Source: JAZKHT01 sp040385245 (GTDB taxonomy: Bacteria; Pseudomonadota; Alphaproteobacteria; Rhodobacterales; Rhodobacteraceae). From it: a stretch of 64,000 nucleotides of DNA. Every line of letters starts with the position of its first letter. The stretch's first letter is position 1. The DNA lies in NCBI GenBank assembly GCA_040385245.1, contig JAZKHT010000007.1, forward strand, positions 372,001 to 436,000, in the 5' to 3' direction. The notes beneath the pieces were generated by a model, which saw only the letters and a program-made list of their open reading frames with translations, was not told the origin of the DNA and searched no databases. A program made the translations under genes and the position numbers. Positions 1-8,950 of the stretch are shown piece by piece.

Positions 1-1
1 C

Positions 2-3000
2 GAAGGCACCGCCACCCTGCTGCTGGAGCGTACGGATGACGGCCCCGATGGCCGCATCAGCCTGAACGGCAGCTATTCCAACGCAACCCGCCAATTGGTG
101 CTGGACCTTGAGGCGATCGAGGGTGCGGGCGGAATCGCGTCAAACCTGCTGAACTTGCCCGGTCAACCTGCTGTGGCGCTGACGGTCAAAGGTGGCGGTC
201 CGATTGACGATTTCGCCGCCAATGTGCGGCTGGCGACCGATGGCAGCGACAGGCTGTCGGGAACGGTTACCCTGCGCGGCACCGAAGACGGCGGTTCCGA
301 CTTTGATGCCGACTTCGCAGGTGATCTGGCCCCACTGTTCCTGCCGCAATACGCCGATTTCTTCGGCCCCGAAATCACCCTTGCCGCCAATGGCGTGCGC
401 AGCGCAACGGGCGCGCTGCGGCTGGACCAGTTTACGCTTGGCGCGCGGGCGGTGCGGTTGAACGGGGCGCTGGCGTTGGCACCCGACGGGCTGCCGGAAA
501 AGTTCGACCTCACCGGCGACATCGGAATGCCGGACGGCTCCGCAGTGCTGTTGCCCACCGCCGGGCCGGATGAAACCCGCCTGACGTCCGCGCGGCTGGC
601 GCTGTCCTATGATGCGGCCGAAGGGCAGGGCTGGCGCGGCACAGTGGATGTGATCGGGCTGGACCAACTGGCGTTCAACGCGGAACGCCTGACGCTGACC
701 GGGTCGGGGCGCATTGCGCGCCAAGGCACCGGCAACGCCTTTGGCGCAACGCTTGACTTTGATGCGACCGGCCTGTTGCCCGCCGATACGGCACTGGCGC
801 AGGCCGTGGGTGATGCGGTGCAGGGTCAGGTGGTGCTGTGGTGGCAACAGGGCACGCCCGGGTTGCGGATACCGCGTCTGACGGTGCAAGGGTCCGACTA
901 CGCGCTGAAAGCGGCGGGCAAGATGGACGGGCTGGAACAGGCCTTCCGGCTGACCGGGCGGGCCGAGGCATCCTTGCGCGACATCGCCCGCCTGTCGGGG
1001 CTGGCGGGTCGCGATCTGGGCGGGTCGGCGGACCTGACGCTGACCGGCAGCGGCAGCCCACTGGGCGGTGAATTCAACGTGACGGCAACCGTCACGGGCC
1101 AGAATCTGACGGCGGATCAGGCAGAACTGGACCGGCTGTTGTCTGGCACATCCGAAATCACGCTGGCCGCGACACGCGGAACCGAAGGCACACGGCTGGA
1201 CAGTCTGACACTGCGGGCAGGCACCCTGACCGCCAGCGCGTCGGGCACTTTGGCCACCGATGCCAGCGATCTGACGGCCACGGTCGATTTTACCGATCTG
1301 TCCGCCTTGGGCGGGCAGTATCGCGGCGCACTGACGGGGCAGGCACACCTGACCGGCGCACTGGACAATGCCCGGATCACGCTGGATGCCACGACGACCG
1401 ATCTGGGCATAGGCCAGCCGCAGGCGGATCGGATGTTGGGCGGCACCTCAACCTTGACGTTGGACCTGGGGGTGCGCGATGGGGCCGTGACGCTGACCAC
1501 CGCGCGCGTCACGAACCCGCAGTTGACCGCCACCGCGACCGGCACCATCGACGCCGCCAATAGTGACGTCACCGTTGACCTGACATCCGCTGATGTGTCG
1601 GTGCTGGGGGGTGGTTATGGCGGAACCCTGCGCGGGCAGGCCCAACTGACGGGGGCTTTGACCGATGCGCGGGTCACGGCGGACGTGATCGCAGACGACC
1701 TTTCCCTTGGCCAACCACAGGCCGACCGGCTGCTGCGCGGCACATCCACCCTTGCGGTCAGCATGGCGATCAAGGACGGCGCGGTTCAGATCGAAACCGC
1801 ACGGCTGGCCAACCCGCAACTGACGGCTGCCCTGACCGGGCAAGTGACAGGCACCACCCGCACCATCGACCTTGACGCGAAACTGGCCAACATGGGCCTG
1901 ATCGTGCCCGACTTTCCCGGCCCCTTGACCGTCACGGGGACCGCCACTGACGACGGCGCGGGCTATGTGGTTGATCTGCGCGGGCAAGGGCCGGGCCAGA
2001 TTGATGCGCGGGTGACGGGGCGTGTGTCGGCAGACGGTTCGGAGGCCGATCTTTCGATTGGGGGCACGGCGCAGGCCGGGCTGGCAAACCCGTTTCTGTC
2101 GGGGCGCATCATATCCGGCCCTGTCCGCTTTGACCTTGGCCTGAACGGGCCGCTTGCGCTGTCTTCGTTGAGCGGGACCGCATCGCTGTCAGGCGGGGCG
2201 CTGTCCGACCCGAACCTTGCATTCTCGTTCACCGACATCAGCGCCACCGCCAATCTTGGCGGCAACCGCGCGGTGATACAGGCGACCAATCGGGTGTCCA
2301 GCGGTGGGCAGGTCGCGGTTTCCGGCAGCGTCGGACTGACCGCGCCCTTTTCAGCCGACCTGACGGCGGACCTGTCCAACGTCAGCCTTCGCGATCCCGA
2401 CCTGTATGAAACAACCGCAAGCGGTCGGTTGACCATCACCGGCCCAATGACGGGCGGCGGGCTGATCGCAGGACGTGTGGCGCTGTCGGAAACCGAAATC
2501 CGCATCCCGTCAACCGGGTTGGGCGGCGTGGCCGATGTGGAAGGTCTGATCCATCGTCGTGAACCTGCCGAGGTCCGGGCCACCCGGGCGCGGGCGGGGT
2601 TGCTGGGTGATGATCACCGGCGCGGCGGGTCGGGTGGGGCGGGTGCCTTTGGCCTTGATCTGGCGATCACCGCCCCCAACCGCGTGTTCATCCGGGGTCG
2701 GGGGCTGGACGCGGAACTTGGCGGTCAACTGACCCTGCGCGGCACCACGGCCAATATCATCCCCGCCGGGTCGTTCAGCCTGATCCGCGGACGGCTGGAT
2801 ATCCTTGGCAAGCGGCTGGACCTGACCGAGGCGACGCTGCTGCTGACCGGTGATTTCATTCCGACCGTTGGTATTGCGGCATCGACCGAAAGCGATGGCA
2901 TCGTCAGCACCATCCGAATTGACGGCCCCGCGAACGATCCGGTCGTCACCTTTTCCTCAAGCCCCGACCTGCCGGAAGAAGAGGTGTTGGCCCGCCTGCT

Positions 3001-3340
3001 GTTCGGGCGTGGCTTGCAAAACCTGTCGGCGTTGCAGGCCGCACAACTGGCCAGCGCGGTCGCAACCCTTGCCGGTCGCGGCGGCGAAGGCATCATCGGG
3101 CGGTTGCGGTCAGGGTTCGGGCTGGACGATCTGGATGTCCAGACCAGTGAAGAAGGCGGCACCTCTGTCACGGCGGGAAAATACCTGTCCGAAAACCTGT
3201 ATACCGAATTCACGGTGGATCAGCAGGGACAAAGCCAGATCAACCTGAATCTGGACGTCACCAAAAGCATCACCCTGCGCGGGCGGGTCGGATCAGAGGG
3301 CGATACCGGGATCGGTGTCTATCTGGAAAAGGATTACTAG
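2..3340 (+). CDS. tamB: TamB, translocation and assembly module inner-membrane protein (5' truncated by window edge)
   Basis: The frame is open from base 2, so the N terminus lies outside the window and 1,112 residues are visible. The protein is a long chain of beta-rich repeats ending in the conserved TamB/DUF490 C-terminal domain (about the last 350 residues, with motifs such as EEVLARLLFGRGL and a final GVYLEKDY). The middle contains two to three copies of a roughly 100-residue repeat, recognisable by ITLDATTTDLGIGQPQADR and VTADVIADDLSLGQPQADR. TamB spans the periplasm and works with the Omp85 protein TamA in outer-membrane protein insertion or lipid transport. tamA would be expected just upstream, off the left edge. 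It ends in a CTAG palindrome shared with the convergent gene. Confidence 0.93.
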   Translation, partial: EGTATLLLERTDDGPDGRISLNGSYSNATRQLVLDLEAIEGAGGIASNLLNLPGQPAVALTVKGGGPIDDFAANVRLATDGSDRLSGTVTLRGTEDGGSDFDADFAGDLAPLFLPQYADFFGPEITLAANGVRSATGALRLDQFTLGARAVRLNGALALAPDGLPEKFDLTGDIGMPDGSAVLLPTAGPDETRLTSARLALSYDAAEGQGWRGTVDVIGLDQLAFNAERLTLTGSGRIARQGTGNAFGATLDFDATGLLPADTALAQAVGDAVQGQVVLWWQQGTPGLRIPRLTVQGSDYALKAAGKMDGLEQAFRLTGRAEASLRDIARLSGLAGRDLGGSADLTLTGSGSPLGGEFNVTATVTGQNLTADQAELDRLLSGTSEITLAATRGTEGTRLDSLTLRAGTLTASASGTLATDASDLTATVDFTDLSALGGQYRGALTGQAHLTGALDNARITLDATTTDLGIGQPQADRMLGGTSTLTLDLGVRDGAVTLTTARVTNPQLTATATGTIDAANSDVTVDLTSADVSVLGGGYGGTLRGQAQLTGALTDARVTADVIADDLSLGQPQADRLLRGTSTLAVSMAIKDGAVQIETARLANPQLTAALTGQVTGTTRTIDLDAKLANMGLIVPDFPGPLTVTGTATDDGAGYVVDLRGQGPGQIDARVTGRVSADGSEADLSIGGTAQAGLANPFLSGRIISGPVRFDLGLNGPLALSSLSGTASLSGGALSDPNLAFSFTDISATANLGGNRAVIQATNRVSSGGQVAVSGSVGLTAPFSADLTADLSNVSLRDPDLYETTASGRLTITGPMTGGGLIAGRVALSETEIRIPSTGLGGVADVEGLIHRREPAEVRATRARAGLLGDDHRRGGSGGAGAFGLDLAITAPNRVFIRGRGLDAELGGQLTLRGTTANIIPAGSFSLIRGRLDILGKRLDLTEATLLLTGDFIPTVGIAASTESDGIVSTIRIDGPANDPVVTFSSSPDLPEEEVLARLLFGRGLQNLSALQAAQLASAVATLAGRGGEGIIGRLRSGFGLDDLDVQTSEEGGTSVTAGKYLSENLYTEFTVDQQGQSQINLNLDVTKSITLRGRVGSEGDTGIGVYLEKDY

Positions 3341-4158
3341 GGCGAGGCGCGCTGTTTCCGTGCCGCCCGTGCCGAATCGACTGCCGCCCCCAAAAGCACC
3401 GCGTACCCGCTTAGATACAGCCAGATCAGCAGCGCCACGACCGCCCCGATGGACCCGTAGATGCGGTTATAGGCATCAAAGTTTGCCAGATAGATCACGA
3501 ACAATCGCGATGCGATGACCCATATCACCACGGCCACAAGCGTGCCGCGTGTCAGCAACGGGTGATAAATCCGCCGGTTCAGACCCAGCCGATAGATCAG
3601 CGCGATTCCGACGACGACAAGGATCAGGCTCAGCAGGATGTTCACCCCTTCCAGCACCAGCGCTGCGAACGCGCCCAGCGGCAGGAACGCCAGCGCGATG
3701 GGGCCGACAACGGCCATCATCAGCCCGAAAAACACCAGTCCGAACATGACCAGCGTCAGCACCAGCGCGCGCAGATGGTGCCAATGGCCTTCACGGTTGG
3801 GCAAGTCGTGGATGTGGTTCAGACTGCGCATCAGCGCCGCCACCCCCGACCGCGCCGACCACAGCGCCACGAACAACGACACCACCGTCGCAAGACCCAG
3901 CTTGTCGGTCTGTAGCGACAACAGCGATTCGATCTGTTCCGAAATCAGCACAAAGGCCGCCTCTGGCAGATAGGCGCGGGCCAGTTCAAGTTCGGCCCGG
4001 ATCGCGTTGGCATCCGCGAAAAAGCCCCAGATCGCGATGACAGCGGCGATAGAGGGGAAGATGGCAAGGAAACCGTAAAACGCCATTCCGGCGGCCATCA
4101 GGTCAAGCTCGCGCTCGTCGCTCAGATCCCACAATTCGCGCAAGATGCCAAATCGCAT
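3337..4158 (-). CDS. YihY/BrkB-family inner-membrane protein
   Basis: A 273-residue protein with about six hydrophobic segments, beginning with an amphipathic N terminus and the family-typical stretch ELDLMAAGMAFYGFLAIFPS. The family (YihY/virulence factor BrkB, formerly annotated as RNase BN) has no firmly established function; an RNase role is not supported. I chose the ATG at 4158, which has an AGGA about 11 bases upstream, over the TTG at 4182. Its TAG stop overlaps the tamB TAG stop within one CTAG. It is separate from the MarR operon by about 95 bases. Confidence 0.85.
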   Translation of the reverse strand: MRFGILRELWDLSDERELDLMAAGMAFYGFLAIFPSIAAVIAIWGFFADANAIRAELELARAYLPEAAFVLISEQIESLLSLQTDKLGLATVVSLFVALWSARSGVAALMRSLNHIHDLPNREGHWHHLRALVLTLVMFGLVFFGLMMAVVGPIALAFLPLGAFAALVLEGVNILLSLILVVVGIALIYRLGLNRRIYHPLLTRGTLVAVVIWVIASRLFVIYLANFDAYNRIYGSIGAVVALLIWLYLSGYAVLLGAAVDSARAARKQRASP

Positions 4159-4252
4159 TGCTTCTACTATCCTTTGCGCCAATGCGGACGATCATAGGGG
4201 CATCTGTCCGCCACACCAGTGGCCAACCGCGCGGGCGACGGATGGGTTCCGG

Positions 4253-4696
4253 TCAACCCTCTTCCAGTCGGGTGCGCAGTTCGCGCAAAACGGGCAGAAC
4301 GGCGCGAACCCGGTCGGCACCAAGGGCCTGCACCACCTCGGCAATCAACGGGGCGACGGCCTGAACGGCGGCATCGCGCGCAGCACGGCCTGACGGGCTG
4401 ATGGCCACGAATTTGCGGCGGGCATCGTCCCAGTCCGGGCGAATGTGGACATGGCCCGCCCATTCCAGCTTTGTCAGCGTGTTGGTCATGGCCCCCCGCG
4501 TAACGTGAAAGGCGCGGGCCAACTGTGCCGGGGTGCGTTCGTCGCTGATCCGGGCCAGATGGTTCAGAACGCCGAAATGCGACAGCTCCATCCCTTTGGG
4601 CAAGACCTTTGAGATGCGGTTGCGGGCAAGCTGATCGGCCATGAACAGCTCTCCGAACAGGGCAACCGCGATGTCGTCGGTCTTTTCGGGGATCAT
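4253..4696 (-). CDS. MarR-family transcriptional regulator
   Basis: A 147-residue winged-helix regulator. The DNA-binding region is visible as LSHFGVLNHLARISDERTPA followed by a recognition helix ending in TRGAMTNTLTKLE, and a wing with the usual D-x-R character (DWDDARRK). The C-terminal helix would complete the dimer. It is the last gene of a grxC-nitrilase-marR run: its ATG overlaps the nitrilase stop by four bases (ATGA), implying translational coupling. The ligand and targets cannot be read from sequence; the operon suggests a link to redox or small-amide metabolism, which is inference only. Confidence 0.9.
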   Translation of the reverse strand: MIPEKTDDIAVALFGELFMADQLARNRISKVLPKGMELSHFGVLNHLARISDERTPAQLARAFHVTRGAMTNTLTKLEWAGHVHIRPDWDDARRKFVAISPSGRAARDAAVQAVAPLIAEVVQALGADRVRAVLPVLRELRTRLEEG

Positions 4697-5523
4697 GGCC
4701 CGTCAAACCCGCGATCATGCGACAGCGACGGAATCCGGTCGCGCGCACGCGCCACTTCGGCAAGGTCGATGTCGGCAAAGATAACGCCCGGTTCGGTGCC
4801 CGCGTCCGACAACACCTCGCCCCAGGGCGCGATGGCAAGGCTGTGGCCATGGGTGCGACGGCCCCTGCCCGCCTTTTCGGGATGGAAACCGGTTTGCGCC
4901 GGGGCCAGCACATAGCACCCGGTTTCAATCGCACGGGCGCGCAGCAGCGTTTCCCAATGTGCGGCACCGGTGATGTGATTGAACGCGGCGGGCACAGTCA
5001 GAATCTCGGCCCCCGCCTGTGCAAGGCGGCGGTAAAGCTGGGGAAAGCGGATGTCATAACAGATCGACATACCCACACGGCCAAACGGCGCTTCAGCCAG
5101 AACCGCCTGCGTGCCCGGGCGATAGCCAGATGATTCGCGGTAGACCTCGGTTTCCGACACGTTCACGTCGAACATGTGGATCTTGTCATATCGCGCAGCA
5201 ATTTGGCCGTCGGGGCGGATCAGAAACGACCGGTTCGCAAAGCGCCCATCGGGATCGTGCGTCAGAACACCGATAGAGCCGATCAACAGCCAGACACCCG
5301 CCCGCGCCGCCTCGTCCCGCAGGGCGGCAAGGGTTTGATCGTCTTCTTCATGCCGAAACAGGTCGCGCTGGCGGGCCCGGTTTGACGACAGGGCGTTGGT
5401 GCATTCAGGCGTCAGGATGAACCCGGCCCCCCCCGACACGGCAGCACGCACCAGCGCCACCGTTTCGGGCAGGTTATCGGCAGGATCATCGCCAACGGTC
5501 AGTTGCACCAGTCCCGCGCGCAT
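4693..5523 (-). CDS. Carbon-nitrogen hydrolase (nitrilase superfamily, Nit2/deaminated glutathione amidase-like)
   Basis: A 276-residue member of the nitrilase superfamily with the complete Glu-Lys-Cys catalytic triad: E in LTPECTN, K in RYDKIHMFDV, and C in MSICYDIRFPQ. The arrangement and length match the Nit1/Nit2 branch (omega-amidase or deaminated-glutathione amidase), which hydrolyses small amides in the cytoplasm. Pairing with a glutaredoxin gene fits the deaminated-glutathione repair idea, but this is inference. Start: an ATG at 5523 is preferred; a GTG at 5529 would overlap the grxC stop by four bases. It is coupled to the downstream marR gene by an ATGA overlap. Confidence 0.92.
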   Translation of the reverse strand: MRAGLVQLTVGDDPADNLPETVALVRAAVSGGAGFILTPECTNALSSNRARQRDLFRHEEDDQTLAALRDEAARAGVWLLIGSIGVLTHDPDGRFANRSFLIRPDGQIAARYDKIHMFDVNVSETEVYRESSGYRPGTQAVLAEAPFGRVGMSICYDIRFPQLYRRLAQAGAEILTVPAAFNHITGAAHWETLLRARAIETGCYVLAPAQTGFHPEKAGRGRRTHGHSLAIAPWGEVLSDAGTEPGVIFADIDLAEVARARDRIPSLSHDRGFDGP

Positions 5524-5525
5524 CG

Positions 5526-5783
5526 TCACGCCGCCAACATCGGGTCAAGCTTGCCTGCATCTTCCAGCGCATACAGATCGTCACATCCGCCGACATGGCT
5601 GCCGCCGATAAAGATCTGCGGCACCGTGCGGCGACCATGGGCACGCTGCATCATCGTGGCGCGCAAGGCCGGATCGGCGCTAACGTCGGTTTCGGTGAAG
5701 GGCACGCCCTTCTTGGTCAGCAGCCGTTTGGCTGCATGGCAGTACCCGCACAGCGGGGTGGTGTAGATTTCAACGGTTTTCAT
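5526..5783 (-). CDS. grxC: Glutaredoxin 3
   Basis: An 85-residue dithiol glutaredoxin with the active site CGYC at residues 12-15, the cis-proline segment RTVPQIFI and the glutathione-binding GGSHVGGCDDL loop. It reduces disulfides and glutathione-mixed disulfides in the cytoplasm. The ATG is preceded by AAGGA at good spacing. First gene of a three-gene run with the nitrilase and MarR genes. Confidence 0.96.
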   Translation of the reverse strand: MKTVEIYTTPLCGYCHAAKRLLTKKGVPFTETDVSADPALRATMMQRAHGRRTVPQIFIGGSHVGGCDDLYALEDAGKLDPMLAA

Positions 5784-5819
5784 CAGGCAATCCTTCGCGG
5801 TCGCAGCAACTATAAGGAT

Positions 5820-6542
5820 TTAGGCATCCTTCGCAACGCGGGCCAGCACGCAAACAGATATCCCCGTTGCACCCAGTGCAAGGCAGGCCTCGGCCGCGGC
5901 GGCAAGGGTGGCACCGGATGTCATCACATCGTCGACCAACAGGACATGCCGCCCCTCAACCAGGGCCATGCGGCGGGGATGAACGGCCAGCGACCCCTCC
6001 ATGTTCGCGAATCGCCCCTGACGGTCGCGCCCATCCTGCGTGTGGGTGTTGCGGCGGCGGATCAGCAGATCGGGGCAGTGGTCCAACCCCGCCGCGCGCG
6101 CGATGCCAGACGACAACAGCGCCGCCTGATTGTACCGCCGCGTCAACAACCGCAGCCAGTGCAGCGGAACCGGGGCCACCAGCATTCCGGTCCGGATCAT
6201 AGGCATCGCCGCCCGCAGCATCCACCCAGCGGCGGGGCGTGCAAGATCGATCCGGTCGCCATGTTTCAGCGCCAGCACCAGCGAGCGCGCCTTGTCCTTG
6301 TACAACAACGCGGCACGCCCCTGCCCCCAGGGCCGGGCCAGATGCAGGCAATCGTCGCAATGCACCGCTGTTCCCCGATCCTCTCCCGGCAGGGGGACGC
6401 CGCATTGATCACAGACCGTGCCACTGATGAAGGGCGTCTCGCGCCAGCACGCCCCGCACAAGCCAAAGTCGGATGTCACCAGCGCATCGCACATCAAGCA
6501 TTGTGGCGGGTAGACAAGGTGTAAGGCCGCTTGCAATCCCAA
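5820..6542 (-). CDS. comF: ComF-family phosphoribosyltransferase-like protein (double zinc finger)
   Basis: 240 residues. The N-terminal half has a cysteine-rich zinc-ribbon region (CLMC, CGAC, CDQC, CDDC spacing), and the C-terminal half has the PRPP-binding loop VLLVDDVMTSGAT. ComF proteins are associated with DNA uptake or single-strand DNA handling in competent bacteria. Alphaproteobacterial members are often annotated as amidophosphoribosyltransferases, but the substrate is not known. The start is a TTG at 6542, because AGGAGG lies five bases upstream and no ATG is available. It is divergent from the methyltransferase gene with only about 23 bases between starts. Confidence 0.9.
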   Translation of the reverse strand: MGLQAALHLVYPPQCLMCDALVTSDFGLCGACWRETPFISGTVCDQCGVPLPGEDRGTAVHCDDCLHLARPWGQGRAALLYKDKARSLVLALKHGDRIDLARPAAGWMLRAAMPMIRTGMLVAPVPLHWLRLLTRRYNQAALLSSGIARAAGLDHCPDLLIRRRNTHTQDGRDRQGRFANMEGSLAVHPRRMALVEGRHVLLVDDVMTSGATLAAAAEACLALGATGISVCVLARVAKDA

Positions 6543-6565
6543 TTCCGCCTCCTATGGTCCGCGCC

Positions 6566-7402
6566 ATGCAGAACCCGCCGCTTTTGACAGACCGTTTGGC
6601 CCTGACCCGCAACCGCGCCCGCGCCCACCGCGCGCCCGCGCTGTTCTTGCAGGACGAGGTTGCGACCGAAGTTCAGGAAAGACTGGTTGAGGTTAACAGG
6701 GCGTTTACAACACCTGCGGTTGTGACGCCTTTTCCGTCGGTCTGGGCGAATACGCTGTCAGGTTCCGTGATCGTGCCCGATGATGACACGCTAACGCTGG
6801 TGCCCGGCACGCATGATCTGGTTGTGCATGCCTTGGCGCTGCATTGGGCGAATGATCTGGTGGGGCAACTGGTGCAATGCCGCCGTGCGCTTTTGCCGGA
6901 CGGGATGTTTCTGGGCCTGATGTTCGGGGGCCAAACCCTGGCCGAACTGCGCGCCTGTCTGGCGCAGGCAGAATCCGAACTGACGGGCGGTCTGTCGCCC
7001 CGCGTGCTGCCGATGGCCGAGATTCGTGATCTTGGCGCGTTGCTGCAACGCGCGGGCTTTGCTTTGCCGGTGGCAGACAGCTTTTCCCGCCGTGTCAGCT
7101 ATCGTGACGCGGTCCACCTGATGCACGATCTGCGCGCGATGGGCGAAGGCAACGCGCTGGCCGGACGCCTGCGCAAACCCACCGCCCGCGCGGTCATGCA
7201 CCGTGCCACGCAGATTTACAGCCAAGCCTACGCCACGCCAAACGGGCGCATCCCCGCCACGTTCGAGATCATTTGCCTGACCGGCTGGGCCCCGCACGAT
7301 AGCCAGCAAAAGCCGCTTCGCCCCGGTTCCGCCGCCCAAAGACTGGCCGATGCGCTGAATACGGCTGAATTGCCGCTGCCGCACACCCCCTTGGGCGGTT
7401 GA
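6566..7402 (+). CDS. Class I SAM-dependent methyltransferase (BioC / NDUFAF5-like)
   Basis: A 278-residue protein resembling the BioC/NDUFAF5 group. It starts PPLLTDRLALTRNRARAH, then has the family-typical LTLVPGTHDLVVHALALHWANDL region, where the strand-4 acidic motif of the methyltransferase fold sits, and CLAQAESELTGGLSPRVLPM. The classical glycine-rich motif I is weak. The mitochondrial homologue is an arginine hydroxylase acting in complex I assembly, so the exact reaction is open. The longer frame starts at 6473 inside comF; the ATG at 6566 gives the usual family N terminus. It lies 46 bases ahead of hemH on the same strand. Confidence 0.82.
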   Translation: MQNPPLLTDRLALTRNRARAHRAPALFLQDEVATEVQERLVEVNRAFTTPAVVTPFPSVWANTLSGSVIVPDDDTLTLVPGTHDLVVHALALHWANDLVGQLVQCRRALLPDGMFLGLMFGGQTLAELRACLAQAESELTGGLSPRVLPMAEIRDLGALLQRAGFALPVADSFSRRVSYRDAVHLMHDLRAMGEGNALAGRLRKPTARAVMHRATQIYSQAYATPNGRIPATFEIICLTGWAPHDSQQKPLRPGSAAQRLADALNTAELPLPHTPLGG

Positions 7403-7448
7403 CCCGCGCGCATAAGCCTATATGTCCGGCGGGATAGTAAAAAAACCG

Positions 7449-8549
7449 ATGGATACCTTAATGCTGGATGCCAAAACCGTTGACGTGTCCGCAATGATCC
7501 TGCCGGGTCAGGGGCGTCTGGCCCATGCCGCCGCCGACCATCCGCCGGTGCGGCAGGCGCGGATCGGTGTCCTGCTGGCGAACCTCGGCACGCCGGACAA
7601 TTACGACTATTGGTCGATGCGGCGCTATCTGAACGAATTTCTGTCCGACAAGCGGGTGGTCGATTATTCCAGCTGGCTGTGGCAACCGCTTCTGCAACTG
7701 GTGATCCTGACCAAACGCCCCTTTTCGTCGGGCGCGAACTACAAGCTGATCTGGAACCACGACCTGAACGAAAGCCCGCTGCTGACGATCACCAAGGCGC
7801 AGACCGCCGCCATTGCCAAATCCCTGGCGGAAGCGCACGGGGCCGACGTGATGGTGGATTTCTGCATGCGCTATGGCAATCCCTCCACCGAATCAAAGGT
7901 GCGCGCGATGGTCGAGGCGGGGTGTGAAAAGATCCTGTTTTTCCCGCTGTATCCCCATTATGCCGGTGCCACGTCCGCCACGGCGAACGATCAGTTCTTT
8001 CGTGCCCTGATGAAGGAAAAGCGCCAGCCTGCCGCGCGCACCGTGGCCGAATACTTTGACCATCCCCTGTATATCGACGCTCTGGCCCGGTCGGTTGAAA
8101 CCGCCTACGCCGGCCTTGACACGCGCCCCGATGTGCTGGTGGCCAGCTATCACGGGATGCCGAAGCGGTATCTGATGGAAGGCGACCCCTACCATTGCCA
8201 GTGCCAGAAAACCTCGCGCCTGTTGCGGGAACGTCTGGGCTGGGACAAGGGCGCGATCGACACTACGTTCCAATCGGTTTTCGGCCCCGAAGAATGGCTG
8301 AAGCCCTATACCGTTGAACACGTGGCCGAGCTGGCAAAGCAGGGCAAAAAGCACATTGCCGTCATGGCCCCGGCGTTTTCAGCCGATTGCATCGAGACGC
8401 TGGAAGAGATCAACGGCGAAATCCGCGAGGCGTTCGAACACGCCGGCGGCGAGACATTCACCTATATCCCCTGCCTGAACGACGACGCGGCCCATGTGGT
8501 AGCATTGGTCGCGGTGATCGGCGAAAATCTGGCGGGCTGGCTGCGCTGA
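7449..8549 (+). CDS. hemH: Ferrochelatase
   Basis: A 366-residue ferrochelatase that inserts Fe2+ into protoporphyrin IX, the last step of haem synthesis. Visible signatures are LLANLGTPDN near the N terminus, the ferrochelatase signature with the metal-binding histidine in SYHGMPKRY, the cysteine-containing DPYHCQCQKTSRLL, and FSADCIETLEEI with the second conserved acid. Starts at 7422, 7449 and 7464 are all possible; 7449 is preferred because it leaves a short leader before the core. Two other late haem genes, hemW and hemJ, are elsewhere in the window. It is followed by a strong terminator hairpin. Confidence 0.96.
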   Translation: MDTLMLDAKTVDVSAMILPGQGRLAHAAADHPPVRQARIGVLLANLGTPDNYDYWSMRRYLNEFLSDKRVVDYSSWLWQPLLQLVILTKRPFSSGANYKLIWNHDLNESPLLTITKAQTAAIAKSLAEAHGADVMVDFCMRYGNPSTESKVRAMVEAGCEKILFFPLYPHYAGATSATANDQFFRALMKEKRQPAARTVAEYFDHPLYIDALARSVETAYAGLDTRPDVLVASYHGMPKRYLMEGDPYHCQCQKTSRLLRERLGWDKGAIDTTFQSVFGPEEWLKPYTVEHVAELAKQGKKHIAVMAPAFSADCIETLEEINGEIREAFEHAGGETFTYIPCLNDDAAHVVALVAVIGENLAGWLR

Positions 8550-8575
8550 GCGCCCGAATCCAACCGAAGAAATAG

Positions 8576-8608
8576 AAAAGGACGGCAGAGCGTATCTGCC
8601 GTCCTTTT
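8576..8608. terminator. Bidirectional intrinsic terminator between hemH and the microprotein gene
   Basis: A perfect 14-base stem (8576-8589 with 8595-8608) encloses a five-base loop, with A-rich and T-rich flanks on either side, so it can work for hemH on the plus strand and the small gene on the minus strand. Confidence 0.88.
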
Positions 8609-8622
8609 CAGTAGTATCAGGA

Positions 8623-8805
8623 TCAGTTTGCCGAAACAGCAGCAGCCACGACGAGCAGCAGCAGCAGCGGAACAATGATGCCACCAGCCGACGACGAAGT
8701 CGCAGCTTCAACAACTTCCGGCTCCATGACCGGTTCAACCATGCCACCAGCGAAAGCGGTGGAAGCAGCAACCGTCAGAGCGGCAGCGAGCACAAGTTTC
8801 TTCAT
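8623..8805 (-). CDS. 60-residue exported microprotein with C-terminal hydrophobic segment
   Basis: The protein begins MKKLVLAAALTVAASTAFAG, a clear Sec signal peptide with an AFA cleavage motif. A short acidic stretch (EPVMEPEVVEA) follows, and the end is a hydrophobic segment (GGIIVPLLLLLVVAAAVSAN) long enough to cross a membrane. The Shine-Dalgarno GGAGG sits about five bases before the ATG. I recall similar small proteins beside hemH in other Rhodobacterales, but no function is known to me. It would give a mature peptide of roughly 40 residues anchored in, or inserted into, the inner membrane. Confidence 0.85.
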   Translation of the reverse strand: MKKLVLAAALTVAASTAFAGGMVEPVMEPEVVEAATSSSAGGIIVPLLLLLVVAAAVSAN

Positions 8806-8950
8806 GTTAACCTCCAGTTATCGCATGACGCCGAATGTTGCAGAGGCGACGGCATGCACCCAAGATATTCCTCGTGAACTCTCTTAAACAGCTTGCCCTT
8901 CAGATTGCAACTTGCAGCTATCGCGCCCGTTGCTCTTGGGTGCCGTGTCG

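Noticed and set aside
140..1348. Long open frames on the strand opposite tamB
   Set aside because: High-GC shadow frames with no family signature, lying fully inside a recognisable gene.
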